DNA from: Arthrobacter sp. M4
GTDB lineage: Bacteria; Actinomycetota; Actinomycetes; Actinomycetales; Micrococcaceae
Direction: 5' to 3'
Assembly: GCF_020251205.1 (NCBI RefSeq)
Contig: NZ_JAIWYX010000006.1
Span: 1-64,000 of the forward strand
Length of the DNA: 64,000 bases
The translations under genes were made by a program, and so were the position numbers. The notes beneath the pieces were generated by a model. The model did no database searches and was not told where the DNA came from. It saw only the letters and a program-made list of their open reading frames with translations. Positions 8,537 through 16,896 of this stretch are shown piece after piece. Numbering within the stretch: the first letter of the stretch is position 1; each line of letters opens with the position of its first letter.

Positions 8537-10093
8537 TCAGGCTGACTTTCGGCTGGACGTCATGAGTTTCATGAGGCTTTCCTGGCTGGCTTCGTCCTTG
8601 TTCAGTACGCCGGTGACTGTGCCTTCGAAGATCGTGTAAATGCGATCGGAGAGGCCCAGCAGTTCGGGCAATTCGGAGGAAATGACAATGACGCCCTTTC
8701 CCTGGTTGGCCAGCGTCTGGATGATTCCGTAGATTTCGTATTTAGCGCCGACGTCGATCCCGCGGGTCGGCTCGTCCAGGATCAGCAGGTCCGGGTCCGT
8801 GAACATCCACTTGGCCAGGACAACCTTCTGCTGGTTGCCGCCGGAGAGTTTGGCAACGCCCTCCTCCACGCTTGGTGTCTTGGTGCGCAAGGACTTGCGG
8901 TATTGCTCGGCTACGGTGAATTCCTTGTTAGTGTCCACCACGAAGTTTTTGCTGATTGCCCGCAGGTTGGCGGCTACCGTTGTGGTCTTGATGTCGTCCA
9001 GAAGGTTCAGGCCCAACGACTTGCGGTCCTCTGTCACATACCCCAGCCCCGCGTCGATGGCCTGGCGGACGTTGTGCATTCGGATTTCCTTGCCGTCCTT
9101 GAAAACCCGACCCGAAATAAATCGTCCGTACGAGTGTCCGAAGATGGACCGTGCCAGTTCGGTACGCCCCGCCCCCATGAGGCCGGCGAAACCGACGATC
9201 TCGCCGCGGCGGACGTGGAAGCTGGAGCCCTTGCAGACCAAGCGGTCCTGGACCTGGGGGTGTCCCACTGTCCAGTCCTTGACCTCGAAGAAGACCTCGC
9301 CGATTTTGGGTGTATGGTCCGGGAATCGGGATTCCAGCGTCCGGCCCACCATGCCCTTGATGATGCGGTCTTCGTCAACGCCGTCGGCCTTCACATCCAG
9401 GGTCTCGATGGACTTGCCGTCGCGGATGATCGTGATGGAATCGGCAATCTGCTCGATCTCGTTGAGCTTGTGCGAAATGATGATCGAGGTGATGCCCTTG
9501 CCCCGGAGGCCGGAGATCAGGTCCAGCAGGTGCTGCGAATCTGATTCGTTGAGAGCGGCCGTCGGCTCGTCAAGGATAAGGAGCCTCACGGACTTGTTGA
9601 GCGCCTTGGCGATTTCAACAAGCTGCTGCTTGCCGACGCCGATTTCCTTGATGGGCGTGTCCGGGTCCTCGCGAAGCCCGACGCGTGCCAGGAGCTCCAA
9701 GGAGCGCCGCCTTGCTTCCGCCCAGTCGATGATTCCGCGCCGGACTGGCTCGTTGCCCAGGAAGATGTTCTCCATGATGGAGAGTTCCGGGATGAGGGCC
9801 AGTTCCTGGTGGATGATCACGATGCCGGCGTGCTCGCTGGCCCTGATGTCCTTGAACTGCTGCACTTCCGCCTGGTACACGATGTCTCCCGTGTACGTTC
9901 CGTGGGGGTACACACCGGAGAGCACTTTCATCAGCGTGGACTTGCCAGCGCCGTTTTCGCCGCAAATGGCGTGTATCTCACCTGCCTTGACTCGCAGGTT
10001 CACATTCGACAGCGCCTTCACCCCTGGAAATTCCTTGGTGATGGACCGCATTTCCAGAATTACTGGCTCCTGGTGAGTGGTTGGGGTCGTCAT
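8537..10093 (-). CDS. mmsA: Multiple monosaccharide ABC transporter ATP-binding protein
   Basis: 518 residues with two fused nucleotide-binding domains, as in RbsA/XylG/GguA. The first domain has Walker [10 protein letters not shown] near residue 45 and Walker [12 protein letters not shown]. The second has the degenerate Walker [10 protein letters not shown] usual for this family, signature [14 protein letters not shown] and Walker [13 protein letters not shown]. The ATG at 10093 has GGAGG eleven bases upstream. First gene of the operon, preceded by a promoter with an overlapping palindrome and by the ROK regulator gene. It powers monosaccharide import from the cytoplasmic side. Confidence 0.92.
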   Translation of the reverse strand: MTTPTTHQEPVILEMRSITKEFPGVKALSNVNLRVKAGEIHAICGENGAGKSTLMKVLSGVYPHGTYTGDIVYQAEVQQFKDIRASEHAGIVIIHQELALIPELSIMENIFLGNEPVRRGIIDWAEARRRSLELLARVGLREDPDTPIKEIGVGKQQLVEIAKALNKSVRLLILDEPTAALNESDSQHLLDLISGLRGKGITSIIISHKLNEIEQIADSITIIRDGKSIETLDVKADGVDEDRIIKGMVGRTLESRFPDHTPKIGEVFFEVKDWTVGHPQVQDRLVCKGSSFHVRRGEIVGFAGLMGAGRTELARSIFGHSYGRFISGRVFKDGKEIRMHNVRQAIDAGLGYVTEDRKSLGLNLLDDIKTTTVAANLRAISKNFVVDTNKEFTVAEQYRKSLRTKTPSVEEGVAKLSGGNQQKVVLAKWMFTDPDLLILDEPTRGIDVGAKYEIYGIIQTLANQGKGVIVISSELPELLGLSDRIYTIFEGTVTGVLNKDEASQESLMKLMTSSRKSA

Positions 10094-10160
10094 AGGCCCT
10101 GCGCCTCCAATGCGTGTGACGTCGTTGTCCGCCCGAAATGCCCGGGCGTTCTGATGAAAA

Positions 10161-10190
10161 AGTAAACTGGATTGCAGGTCTTGTCGTCAA
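10161..10190 (-). promoter_or_regulatory. Candidate promoter of the sugar importer operon
   Basis: On the minus strand TTGACG (10190-10185) and TTTACT (10166-10161) are separated by 18 bases and lie about 70 bases upstream of mmsA. This is the only good match in the 130-base gap after the ROK gene. Confidence 0.5.
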
Positions 10191-10193
10191 GAC
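10178..10193. promoter_or_regulatory. Palindromic candidate operator over the -35 box
   Basis: GTCTTG, four bases, CAAGAC forms a perfect 6-bp dyad that contains most of the -35 hexamer of the importer promoter. Its place next to a ROK repressor gene makes that protein the natural candidate to bind it. Inference from position only. Confidence 0.45.
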
Positions 10194-10223
10194 TTGAACG
10201 CAACGGCCAGGTAACGAATCGGA

Positions 10224-11414
10224 TTAGCTTCTGGCGATTCCGGCATGCTGGAACACCAAAGCGGCTGCTCCAAGGGCCTCAGCACGGGCTCCGAGGGATG
10301 ACATTGCAAGGTGTGTGGTCTCGCCGACAATGGGTACGGCATGCCGTACCAGGCCCCTGCGGATGGGGTCCAGGAGGAGGTCGCCCAGCCCTGCGAGCGG
10401 ACCGCCAACAACAATCACTTCAGGGCTGATGAGGTTGGCTACGTTGCCCAGCGCCCGCCCTACCGCCAGGCCCGCGTCATCAATGACCCGAAGGGTTGCC
10501 GAGTCCCGGGCAAGGGCGTCGCGGACAATCCTGTCGGGCTCGAATTTCTCTTTGCTGCCCCTGCTGAGCAGCTCGATCATGACGGTGGTGGAGGCGATGG
10601 TTTCGAGGCAGCCGCGGTTGCCGCAACGGCAAATCATGCCGTGCTCGTGGATGGTGGCGTGGCCGATTTCGCCCGTGATCCCCACGTTGCCGTAGTAGGG
10701 TGCGCCGTTGAGGATCAGCCCCGCGCCGATGCCCGATCCGATCTTGAGGAACATCAGGTTGGACACTCCGCTATGGGGTCCCCACGTCACTTCCGCCAAG
10801 GCGCCAAGATTGGCGTCGTTGTCAACAAATACGGGGAATTGCAGGGCTTCCTCCAGCCGATCCAGGATGTGGATTCCAACCCATTCCGGCAGGATGGCGC
10901 CCTGTGCCACGGTCCCTGTACGGTGGTCGATTGGGCCGGGTATTCCCGCGCCGGCGCCTACCACGGAGTCACGGTCCACACCGCTTTCCGCCATCAATTT
11001 GTCCAGCAGTTCAACCGCCGCCGCGATGCCGTCTTCAGCATGGTGACCGAGGGGCAGCTGAACGAAATCCTCAGCGATGATGTGGTAGCTCAGCGAAGCG
11101 AGGACCACCCGCAGGTGTCGGCGGCCGAAGTCGATTCCGACGGCCACCACACCGTTTCCGTTCAGTCTCACGTTGAGCGCGCGGCGGCCCGAACTGGTAG
11201 TGGGTTCGGTGGATACCAGCCCGACGTCCTGCATGATCTTGACGATGTTGGACACCGTGGCAGTGGAGAGCCCGGTTTGCCGGGCCAGCTCAGCCTGGGT
11301 CGAGGGCCCGTTGAGCAGGCACTCGATGATGCGCTGCTGATTCAAATGCCGGAGGGCCGTTTGCGAACCAGGTTTCTTGGGTGGGCTCTTCGTTGAGCGC
11401 GGCGTTGCAGGCAT
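10224..11414 (-). CDS. ROK family transcriptional repressor (XylR/NagC type)
   Basis: 396 residues. An N-terminal winged helix-turn-helix (about residues 25-75, AELARQTGLSTATVSNIVK) is followed by a ROK sugar-kinase-like domain starting VGIDFGRRHLR. The ROK zinc site is intact as CRCGNRGCLE near residue 265, and the GEIGH motif with its sugar-contacting His is present. Such proteins usually repress sugar-uptake genes and release DNA on binding the sugar. It precedes mmsA-mmsB-chvE on the same strand, separated by a promoter region, so it very probably controls that operon. A GATACT motif lies four bases before the ATG, and no Shine-Dalgarno is evident, so the message may have a very short leader. 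Confidence 0.87.
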   Translation of the reverse strand: MPATPRSTKSPPKKPGSQTALRHLNQQRIIECLLNGPSTQAELARQTGLSTATVSNIVKIMQDVGLVSTEPTTSSGRRALNVRLNGNGVVAVGIDFGRRHLRVVLASLSYHIIAEDFVQLPLGHHAEDGIAAAVELLDKLMAESGVDRDSVVGAGAGIPGPIDHRTGTVAQGAILPEWVGIHILDRLEEALQFPVFVDNDANLGALAEVTWGPHSGVSNLMFLKIGSGIGAGLILNGAPYYGNVGITGEIGHATIHEHGMICRCGNRGCLETIASTTVMIELLSRGSKEKFEPDRIVRDALARDSATLRVIDDAGLAVGRALGNVANLISPEVIVVGGPLAGLGDLLLDPIRRGLVRHAVPIVGETTHLAMSSLGARAEALGAAALVFQHAGIARS

Positions 11415-11501
11415 GACAAGTATCGTTCACTAATGTCTGTTTGTAGTCAAGAAGTTAACGCAACTCCAGTGAACACTAAACAGCGCGCGCGGTTCCTCGT
11501 A

Positions 11502-11546
11502 GGGACAATACATCCCGTCAGGGTGCATTCCGGGGCCAATTGTCCC
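11502..11546. promoter_or_regulatory. Spaced inverted repeat in the davA upstream region
   Basis: GGGACAAT at 11502-11509 and ATTGTCCC at 11539-11546 are perfect complements 29 bases apart, 78 bases upstream of the davA-like start. It could be a pair of half-sites for a regulator such as the nearby PucR protein, or chance. The rest of the 11415-11623 gap shows no clear -35/-10 pair. Confidence 0.3.
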
Positions 11547-11623
11547 GGTGAATCAGCCCTGCCCGGAGCTACCGTGGACGCACAGGTTCTGACCTGCAGG
11601 AATTCCGAGCAAAGGCGGTCACG

Positions 11624-12427
11624 ATGCTTCTAGCCCTACTCCAGGCCAATGCCGTGGTATTGGACACGGAGGTCAACCTGGGCACAATCGACCAAGCCGC
11701 ACAACGAGCAGCCTCCGCGGGCGCGCGCCTGCTCCTGACCCCGGAACTTTTCACAGTAGGCTACGCACCCGTCAGGGTCCGAGCGGAACTCGACCCCGAT
11801 TCCCTGCCAGCGCTCCGGGCCCGGCTCCAGGACATAGCCCGCCGCCACCGGATCGGGCTGGTCTACAGCCTTCCTGCTGTTGCCCCTGACGGGAGCTGGC
11901 GCATTTCCGCCACTCTTCTGGACAGGGACGGCACGGTCCTTACCGACTACGCCAAAGTCCACCTTTTTGGGGAGGGCGAACGGAAGGCCTTTGGCGCCGG
12001 CAGCCAGCCGCCCGCCGTCGTCGACTTTCACGGAATCAAGGCGGCTCTGCTGATCTGCTACGACGTCGAATTCCCCGAGGCAGTCCGGACGGCCGCCACC
12101 CACGGAGCCCAGTTGCTCCTTGTCCCCACGGCGCTGTCGCATGGCTTCGACGCCGTGCCCCAAGTGCTGCTGCGTGCACGGGCGCTGGAGAGCCAGCTGC
12201 ACGTCGCGTACGCGAACCACTCGGGAACAGAGGACGGCTGCATGTTCCTGGGCGGGAGCGTGGTGGCAGGGCCCGACGGCGGACTGCTGGCATCGGCGGG
12301 AACGGCAGCTGAGTTGCTGCTCGCCGAGGTCTCTGTGGATGCGGTCGATGCTGCTCGGGCGGCCGTACCTTACCTGGCCGATCGGCGGCCGGAGGCCTAC
12401 CGGGCCTGGGGCCTCTGCGGCTCTTGA
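11624..12427 (+). CDS. davA: 5-aminopentanamidase (5-aminovaleramide hydrolase), nitrilase superfamily
   Basis: A 267-residue carbon-nitrogen hydrolase. The nitrilase triad is visible: Glu41 (TPELFTVGY), Lys111 (YAKVHLFGE) and Cys145 (LLICYDVEFPE). Length and motifs, including the VPTA segment and the PYLADRR-like end, match what I recall of Pseudomonas DavA, which hydrolyses 5-aminopentanamide to 5-aminovalerate and ammonia. The call is strengthened by a davB-like lysine 2-monooxygenase 4.5 kb away in the same locus. AAAGGCGG lies five bases before the ATG. Its 3' end overlaps the convergent regulator gene by 31 bases. Without the context I would call it only an amidohydrolase. Confidence 0.78.
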   Translation: MLLALLQANAVVLDTEVNLGTIDQAAQRAASAGARLLLTPELFTVGYAPVRVRAELDPDSLPALRARLQDIARRHRIGLVYSLPAVAPDGSWRISATLLDRDGTVLTDYAKVHLFGEGERKAFGAGSQPPAVVDFHGIKAALLICYDVEFPEAVRTAATHGAQLLLVPTALSHGFDAVPQVLLRARALESQLHVAYANHSGTEDGCMFLGGSVVAGPDGGLLASAGTAAELLLAEVSVDAVDAARAAVPYLADRRPEAYRAWGLCGS

Positions 12428-14046
12428 GCCGCACCCTCTGTCTCCGTATATTGCAGGGCGATCCACAGCTCCGCACGAACCTGCGCACTGTTGAGGTCTG
12501 CGTCGAGCAATTCTCCGATGACGCCGATTTGGCGGCGGACGCTGTTGCGATGAAGCCCCAGCGCCTTGGCGGAGGCATCCCAGCTGCCATTTTCGGCCAA
12601 CCAGCCCCGCAGCACACCCATTAGAGCTGTGCGGCGCTCAGCGGGAAGGCTCAACAACGGCTGCAAGACGCGCTCCGCGAGCAGTGCGCCGGCTTCCGGG
12701 CCCAGCAGGCCGGTCACGGACCAGGCGGCCTCTTCCACCCTGATGCTTGCGCCACTTGCCAGCACCCTGGAGCGCAAGGCGGTTGCCCGCTGGGCCGCGG
12801 CCGTTAGTCCGGTGAGCTCTGTCGGGTCGCCCACCACCAGCCGCCAGCCCAGGCGCTCAACTTCAGCAAGCAAGCCCTCGTCCACTTTCAGGCGAGTGAT
12901 TGCCGCGAAGCCATAGTCGGTGAGGGCCACGAGCTTGGTGTCGAACAGCCGCCGCCATTGGAGGACTTCCCGAACGGGGCTGTCACCGGATTCCAGTGAG
13001 TCGGCGGCGCGAACCCCTTGGATAACGCGCAGGGAAGCCGTGCGGCCTGCGCCGGCCGCTTGCGCCAACAGGTCTTTGAGGCCGCTGAGCTCCCGTGCTG
13101 CACCGGAGGACAGGACATCCGGGTTCAACAACAGCGACGTCGCCAGCTGGCTGGGTGCCAACGAACCGCTGGTGCGCTGACGAGCCAGCAACTCAAGGAG
13201 TCCGACGGCGGTGGACACCATGTTGTTCTGCGCGGCGGTGAGCGGCTTACCCGAACCGAGCACCAGCGCACCAAGGGTAGCGTCCCGATTGCTGCGCAGG
13301 GGATGGCCGACAACCACAGCCGAACCTGGTTCATTGAAACTGTCCATCTCCAGGCGCGGTCCGCTGCCGGCAAGTAGGCGCTCCAGGAGCCTGGCCATTC
13401 CTTCGTGGCCTGCAGCCGGAGCGGAACCTGCTCGCTGCGCCGTACCTCCTCCGTTGGGGGAGTGGGCTCGCGCCCGGACCTTTCCGTCCGCTCCGTAGGC
13501 CGCTGCCCAGACGGGCACGCGCTGCACCAGGGTGGCCAGCAGTTCATGTTCGGGACGGCTCGACAGCACAGCCCGCATCAGCTGTCGATTCGCATCTGCC
13601 AATTGCCGGAAAACGCGGGCGTTATCGGATTCAAGGAGCCGGGAAAACTCCAGGCCAATAGCTGCGAAAGGCAGGCTAGGCGGAACCAGCAGCAGCGTCA
13701 GGTTGTGCTCCCGGCAAGCGGAAACCAAGGCTTCCGGCACTGCTTCGAAGTATGGCTGGATGCCGAAGCCGAGGGCTGCGACTTTGGCGGACACAAGCCG
13801 CCTGACATATTCGCTGACCCTGGCCGCCGTTCCTGCCGCTCCCTGAAACGGCAGTCCGGCGGTCAGGATCAGTTCCCCGTCCAACAGGTAGGGCGTGGGG
13901 TCTTCTAGCTCACTGGGTTCCACCCATCGCAGCGGAACGTCGCCGCTGCCGCCGTCGTGCAGTACTTCAAGCTGCGGCGGCAGTTGCGCCAGAAACTGGT
14001 CCAGGGTGACGAATCCCAGGCGCCCGGCCTCCGGCTCAGCCGTCAC
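12397..14046 (-). CDS. PucR family transcriptional regulator
   Basis: 549 residues from the GTG at 14046, which has AGGAGG six bases upstream. The ATG two codons earlier directly abuts that site, so the GTG is preferred. The N-terminal PucR domain (about residues 10-125, VTLDQFLAQL through GELILTAGLPF) is followed by a middle GGDEF/GAF-like region and a C-terminal PucR helix-turn-helix (ASAKALGLHRNSVRRQIG). Members sense catabolites and usually activate purine, amino acid or polyamine degradation genes. Its start lies inside the end of the racemase gene (11-base overlap), so the two are translationally coupled. It probably controls the surrounding lysine genes. Effector unknown. Confidence 0.83.
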   Translation of the reverse strand: MTAEPEAGRLGFVTLDQFLAQLPPQLEVLHDGGSGDVPLRWVEPSELEDPTPYLLDGELILTAGLPFQGAAGTAARVSEYVRRLVSAKVAALGFGIQPYFEAVPEALVSACREHNLTLLLVPPSLPFAAIGLEFSRLLESDNARVFRQLADANRQLMRAVLSSRPEHELLATLVQRVPVWAAAYGADGKVRARAHSPNGGGTAQRAGSAPAAGHEGMARLLERLLAGSGPRLEMDSFNEPGSAVVVGHPLRSNRDATLGALVLGSGKPLTAAQNNMVSTAVGLLELLARQRTSGSLAPSQLATSLLLNPDVLSSGAARELSGLKDLLAQAAGAGRTASLRVIQGVRAADSLESGDSPVREVLQWRRLFDTKLVALTDYGFAAITRLKVDEGLLAEVERLGWRLVVGDPTELTGLTAAAQRATALRSRVLASGASIRVEEAAWSVTGLLGPEAGALLAERVLQPLLSLPAERRTALMGVLRGWLAENGSWDASAKALGLHRNSVRRQIGVIGELLDADLNSAQVRAELWIALQYTETEGAAQEPQRPQAR

Positions 14047-15250
14047 GGCCATCCTCCTGGTAGTCCGGGCATTCGTAGCCGGCTGAATACGAGCGGGCGA
14101 GCCGCGGCGCGATCCGATTGATGATCTCATCACCATGGCTGCCGATCGCGGAGCCCCAATCGTCCGCGCTTGCGGCTCCGGTGGCAGGATCACCAAAAAG
14201 CACGGCGGTGTCGCCCACCCTGATGCCATCCGCCGAAGGGCCCAGGTCCACCATGAACTGGTCCATGCAGACCTTGCCGATCACCGGTACCCGTTTTCCA
14301 TTGATACTGACAAGGCTCCTGCCGGTGATGCCTTTGGGGATGCCGTCGGCGTAGCCGAGGGGAATAAGACCCAGGAACCGGGGCTCGTGCGTGATTGACC
14401 GATGTTCGTAGCTGACACCGGTACCTGCCGGTACGCGCTTCACCATGACCAGCGGTGCCGTGGCGGTAAGTGCCGGACGCAGGCCAAAATCTGCGGGGTT
14501 GAGGTGGTCTGCAGGTGCCAGGCCGTAGATCGCCAAGCCCGCACGGACCATGTCGAAATGGAATTCCGGACGATCCAAGATGTTGGCGGAACTGGAGACA
14601 TGGCGCAGTTCGGGAGCTAACCCGGCGTCGTGAGCAGCCTGCACCGCGCGCTCAAAGTCTGCGACGGCAGCGCTGTTGCCTGGGTGGGCGGGAACGTCCG
14701 CCCAAGCCAGGTGTGTCCAGATTCCGCGAACGCGCAACGTGCCGTCCAGTTCGGCCGCACGTGCGGCGGTCACAAGGTCTGCCCAGTCCTCCATCCGCGC
14801 CCCGCCTCGACTGAGGCCGCTGTCCAGTTCCAGATGGACGGCGGCCACCTTGCCCAGCTGCGTGGCAATGCCTGCCAGCACTCGAAGCTGCTCTGCGCTG
14901 CCAAGGGACACGTCGACGTCGTTTTCGAGCGCCTCGCGGATGGTTGCACTGGTCTGGGATGCCAGATAGAGCCACGAGAGGATGGGTGCCGTAATGCCGG
15001 CTTTGCGGAGCGCGACAGCCTCCGTGAGCTGCGCGGTGCCCAGCCAGTCAGCACCGGCGCTGAGTGCTGTCCGGGCGATATCCACTAAGCCATGGCCATA
15101 GGCATTGCCTTTGACAACGGCCATGAAATGCGGAGCTTTGGAGCGTTTGCGCAGAGCTTTGATATTGTCTGAAATTGCAGACAGATCAACGTTGACCTGT
15201 CCTGCGAGGGCCCCTTGGGCGAGGCCGTGTGATTGTGCAATCTGACTCAT
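14036..15250 (-). CDS. alr: Alanine racemase (possibly broad-specificity or lysine racemase)
   Basis: A 404-residue PLP-dependent fold-III racemase. The PLP lysine is Lys47 in VVKGNAYGHG and the catalytic tyrosine Tyr281 in GVSYEHRS; the KVCMDQFMVDLG active-site block follows. It interconverts L- and D-amino acids in the cytoplasm, with D-alanine for cell wall as the classical product. Here it is the first gene of an operon with a PucR regulator and diverges from a permease and lysine monooxygenase, so a catabolic role (bringing D-lysine into the L-lysine pathway) is plausible. Motifs cannot settle substrate range. TATGAT lies eight bases before the ATG and no ribosome-binding site is evident, suggesting a leaderless or near-leaderless message. 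Confidence 0.85.
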   Translation of the reverse strand: MSQIAQSHGLAQGALAGQVNVDLSAISDNIKALRKRSKAPHFMAVVKGNAYGHGLVDIARTALSAGADWLGTAQLTEAVALRKAGITAPILSWLYLASQTSATIREALENDVDVSLGSAEQLRVLAGIATQLGKVAAVHLELDSGLSRGGARMEDWADLVTAARAAELDGTLRVRGIWTHLAWADVPAHPGNSAAVADFERAVQAAHDAGLAPELRHVSSSANILDRPEFHFDMVRAGLAIYGLAPADHLNPADFGLRPALTATAPLVMVKRVPAGTGVSYEHRSITHEPRFLGLIPLGYADGIPKGITGRSLVSINGKRVPVIGKVCMDQFMVDLGPSADGIRVGDTAVLFGDPATGAASADDWGSAIGSHGDEIINRIAPRLARSYSAGYECPDYQEDGRDG

Positions 15251-15258
15251 AGTGGAAC

Positions 15259-15264
15259 ATCATA
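15259..15264 (-). promoter_or_regulatory. -10 element before alr
   Basis: TATGAT on the minus strand, eight bases before the ATG at 15250. A near-consensus -10 with no convincing -35. Confidence 0.4.
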
Positions 15265-15281
15265 GGGCATTTTGCACCGAC

Positions 15282-15297
15282 GTGAGAGTTGGCTCAC
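15282..15297. promoter_or_regulatory. Dyad between divergent alr and permease genes
   Basis: GTGAG, six bases, CTCAC lies in the 98-base divergent gap, 31 bases from the alr start and 51 from the permease start. It is a candidate site for the PucR regulator. The arms are short, so chance is not excluded. Confidence 0.3.
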
Positions 15298-15348
15298 AGC
15301 CCTACTCTGGTTGCGGGGAATCCACCAACTACTCTCGAAGGGACGTCA

Positions 15349-16896
15349 ATGGTGACCGTGCCTGATACCAAGACCACCGGGGCAGCAGCCCCCAATGCAG
15401 CAAAGATTTTCACTGCCCGCACTTCGCTGGGAGCCCAACTCCTGCGCCGCAAGCCAATCGGTCAACTCACGGAAGAAGCAGGGGGCAGTCAAGGCGGTCC
15501 CAAGCTCGTCCGCTCATTCGGTGTCCTGCAACTGACCATGATCAGCGTGGGGGCGACCCTCGGCACCGGCATCCTGGTCATCCTGGGCGAATCGGTGCCG
15601 CTCGCGGGTCCTGCGATCTGGATCTCTTTTGTCATCGCCGGAGTTGCGGCCCTCCTCTCCGCCGTCTCTTATGCGGAGATGGCGGGACTGGTTCCGGTCT
15701 CAGGATCCAGTTACTCCTACGCCTACGCCACCATGGGCGAGGGTGTGGCGTGGATCTGTGGCTGGTGCCTTGTCCTCGAATACGCAGTGTCCGTTGCCGC
15801 CGTCGCCGTAGGCGCCGGACAATATGTCAACGAGACGCTGGCGGCGTTCGGGCAGTCCCTGCCGGAAGCCCTGTCCCAACCACCAGGGGACGGCGGCGTC
15901 GTCAATGTTCCCGCCGTGGTGATCGTCGTCCTGGCCATGCTCCTCCTGGTCCGTGGTGCCAAAGAAAGCGCCTGGATCAACACGGCCATCGTCGTCGTCA
16001 AAGTTGGCATCCTGCTCTTCTTCTGCGCTGTTGCCTTCACGGCCTTCAACGGCGGCCACTTCGAGCCCCTGATGCCAATGGGCGCAGCCGGTGTTTCCGC
16101 TGCCGCCTCCCGTGTGTTCTTCTCCTACATCGGCTTCGATGCGGCGTCCACTGCGGGTGAAGAAGCGCGAAACCCCAAGCGTGACCTGCCGCGGGCCATC
16201 ATGTTGTCCATGCTGATTGTCACCAGCATCTACGTCCTGGTAGCCGTGGCTGCTATCGGTGCCCGCCCCTGGGGGTGGTTCGATGGCACCGAGGCCGCAC
16301 TCGTCCAGATCCTCGAGGAAACCACGCAGCAGCCCTGGATCGCGTTGGTCTTCGCAGTCGGGGCCGTCCTGGCGATCGCCAGCATTGTCCTCACTGTTTT
16401 GTACGGCCAGACGCGCATTCTGCTGTCCATGTCCCGTGACGGGCTGGTCCCGAGCGTATTCGGGCGCGTCTCCCAGCGGACCGGCACACCGGTTGCCGGG
16501 ACCCTCATTGTGGGTATCGCCGTCGCAATCACCGCCGGGCTGGTGCCGCTCGGCGCCCTTGCCGATGCCACAAGCATCGGGACCCTCTTCGCCTTCGCAC
16601 TGGTAAACCTTGCCGTGATCCACCTGCGCCGCAACCGCCCTGAGCTACCCAGGACGTTCAGGGTTCCGCTCTACCCGCTCACCCCTGTTCTCGGCACGCT
16701 CATGTGCGCCTACCTGATGGCAAACCTTGGTGCAGACACCTGGCTTGTTTTCGGTGCGTGGATGCTCGTGGGTGCCGCTCTCTACTTCGGCTACGGCCGC
16801 CGCAATTCAAGGGTCGCCGCGCTGGGCGAGGACGACTACCGTGACCTTATCAACAGGGCCTCAAGCCCGGAACGCGTGAAAGCAGAAACCCCATGA
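15349..16896 (+). CDS. APC family amino acid permease, probably for lysine
   Basis: A 515-residue transporter with about twelve membrane helices. The family motif GATLGTGILVILGESVPLAGPAI lies in helix 1 (about residues 66-85), and helix 6 has the FFSYIGFDAASTAGEEARNP segment typical of cationic-amino-acid and related APC proteins. The ATG at 15349 is chosen because GAAGGGA precedes it by five bases; the upstream in-frame extension has none. Its stop overlaps the start of the davB-like gene as ATGA, so the two form an operon. That context points to lysine uptake for degradation. Specificity is inferred. Confidence 0.82.
   Translation: MVTVPDTKTTGAAAPNAAKIFTARTSLGAQLLRRKPIGQLTEEAGGSQGGPKLVRSFGVLQLTMISVGATLGTGILVILGESVPLAGPAIWISFVIAGVAALLSAVSYAEMAGLVPVSGSSYSYAYATMGEGVAWICGWCLVLEYAVSVAAVAVGAGQYVNETLAAFGQSLPEALSQPPGDGGVVNVPAVVIVVLAMLLLVRGAKESAWINTAIVVVKVGILLFFCAVAFTAFNGGHFEPLMPMGAAGVSAAASRVFFSYIGFDAASTAGEEARNPKRDLPRAIMLSMLIVTSIYVLVAVAAIGARPWGWFDGTEAALVQILEETTQQPWIALVFAVGAVLAIASIVLTVLYGQTRILLSMSRDGLVPSVFGRVSQRTGTPVAGTLIVGIAVAITAGLVPLGALADATSIGTLFAFALVNLAVIHLRRNRPELPRTFRVPLYPLTPVLGTLMCAYLMANLGADTWLVFGAWMLVGAALYFGYGRRNSRVAALGEDDYRDLINRASSPERVKAETP

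Noticed and set aside
10311..11396. 361-codon plus-strand frame opposite the ROK gene
   Set aside because: Shadow of a protein with intact helix-turn-helix and zinc motif.
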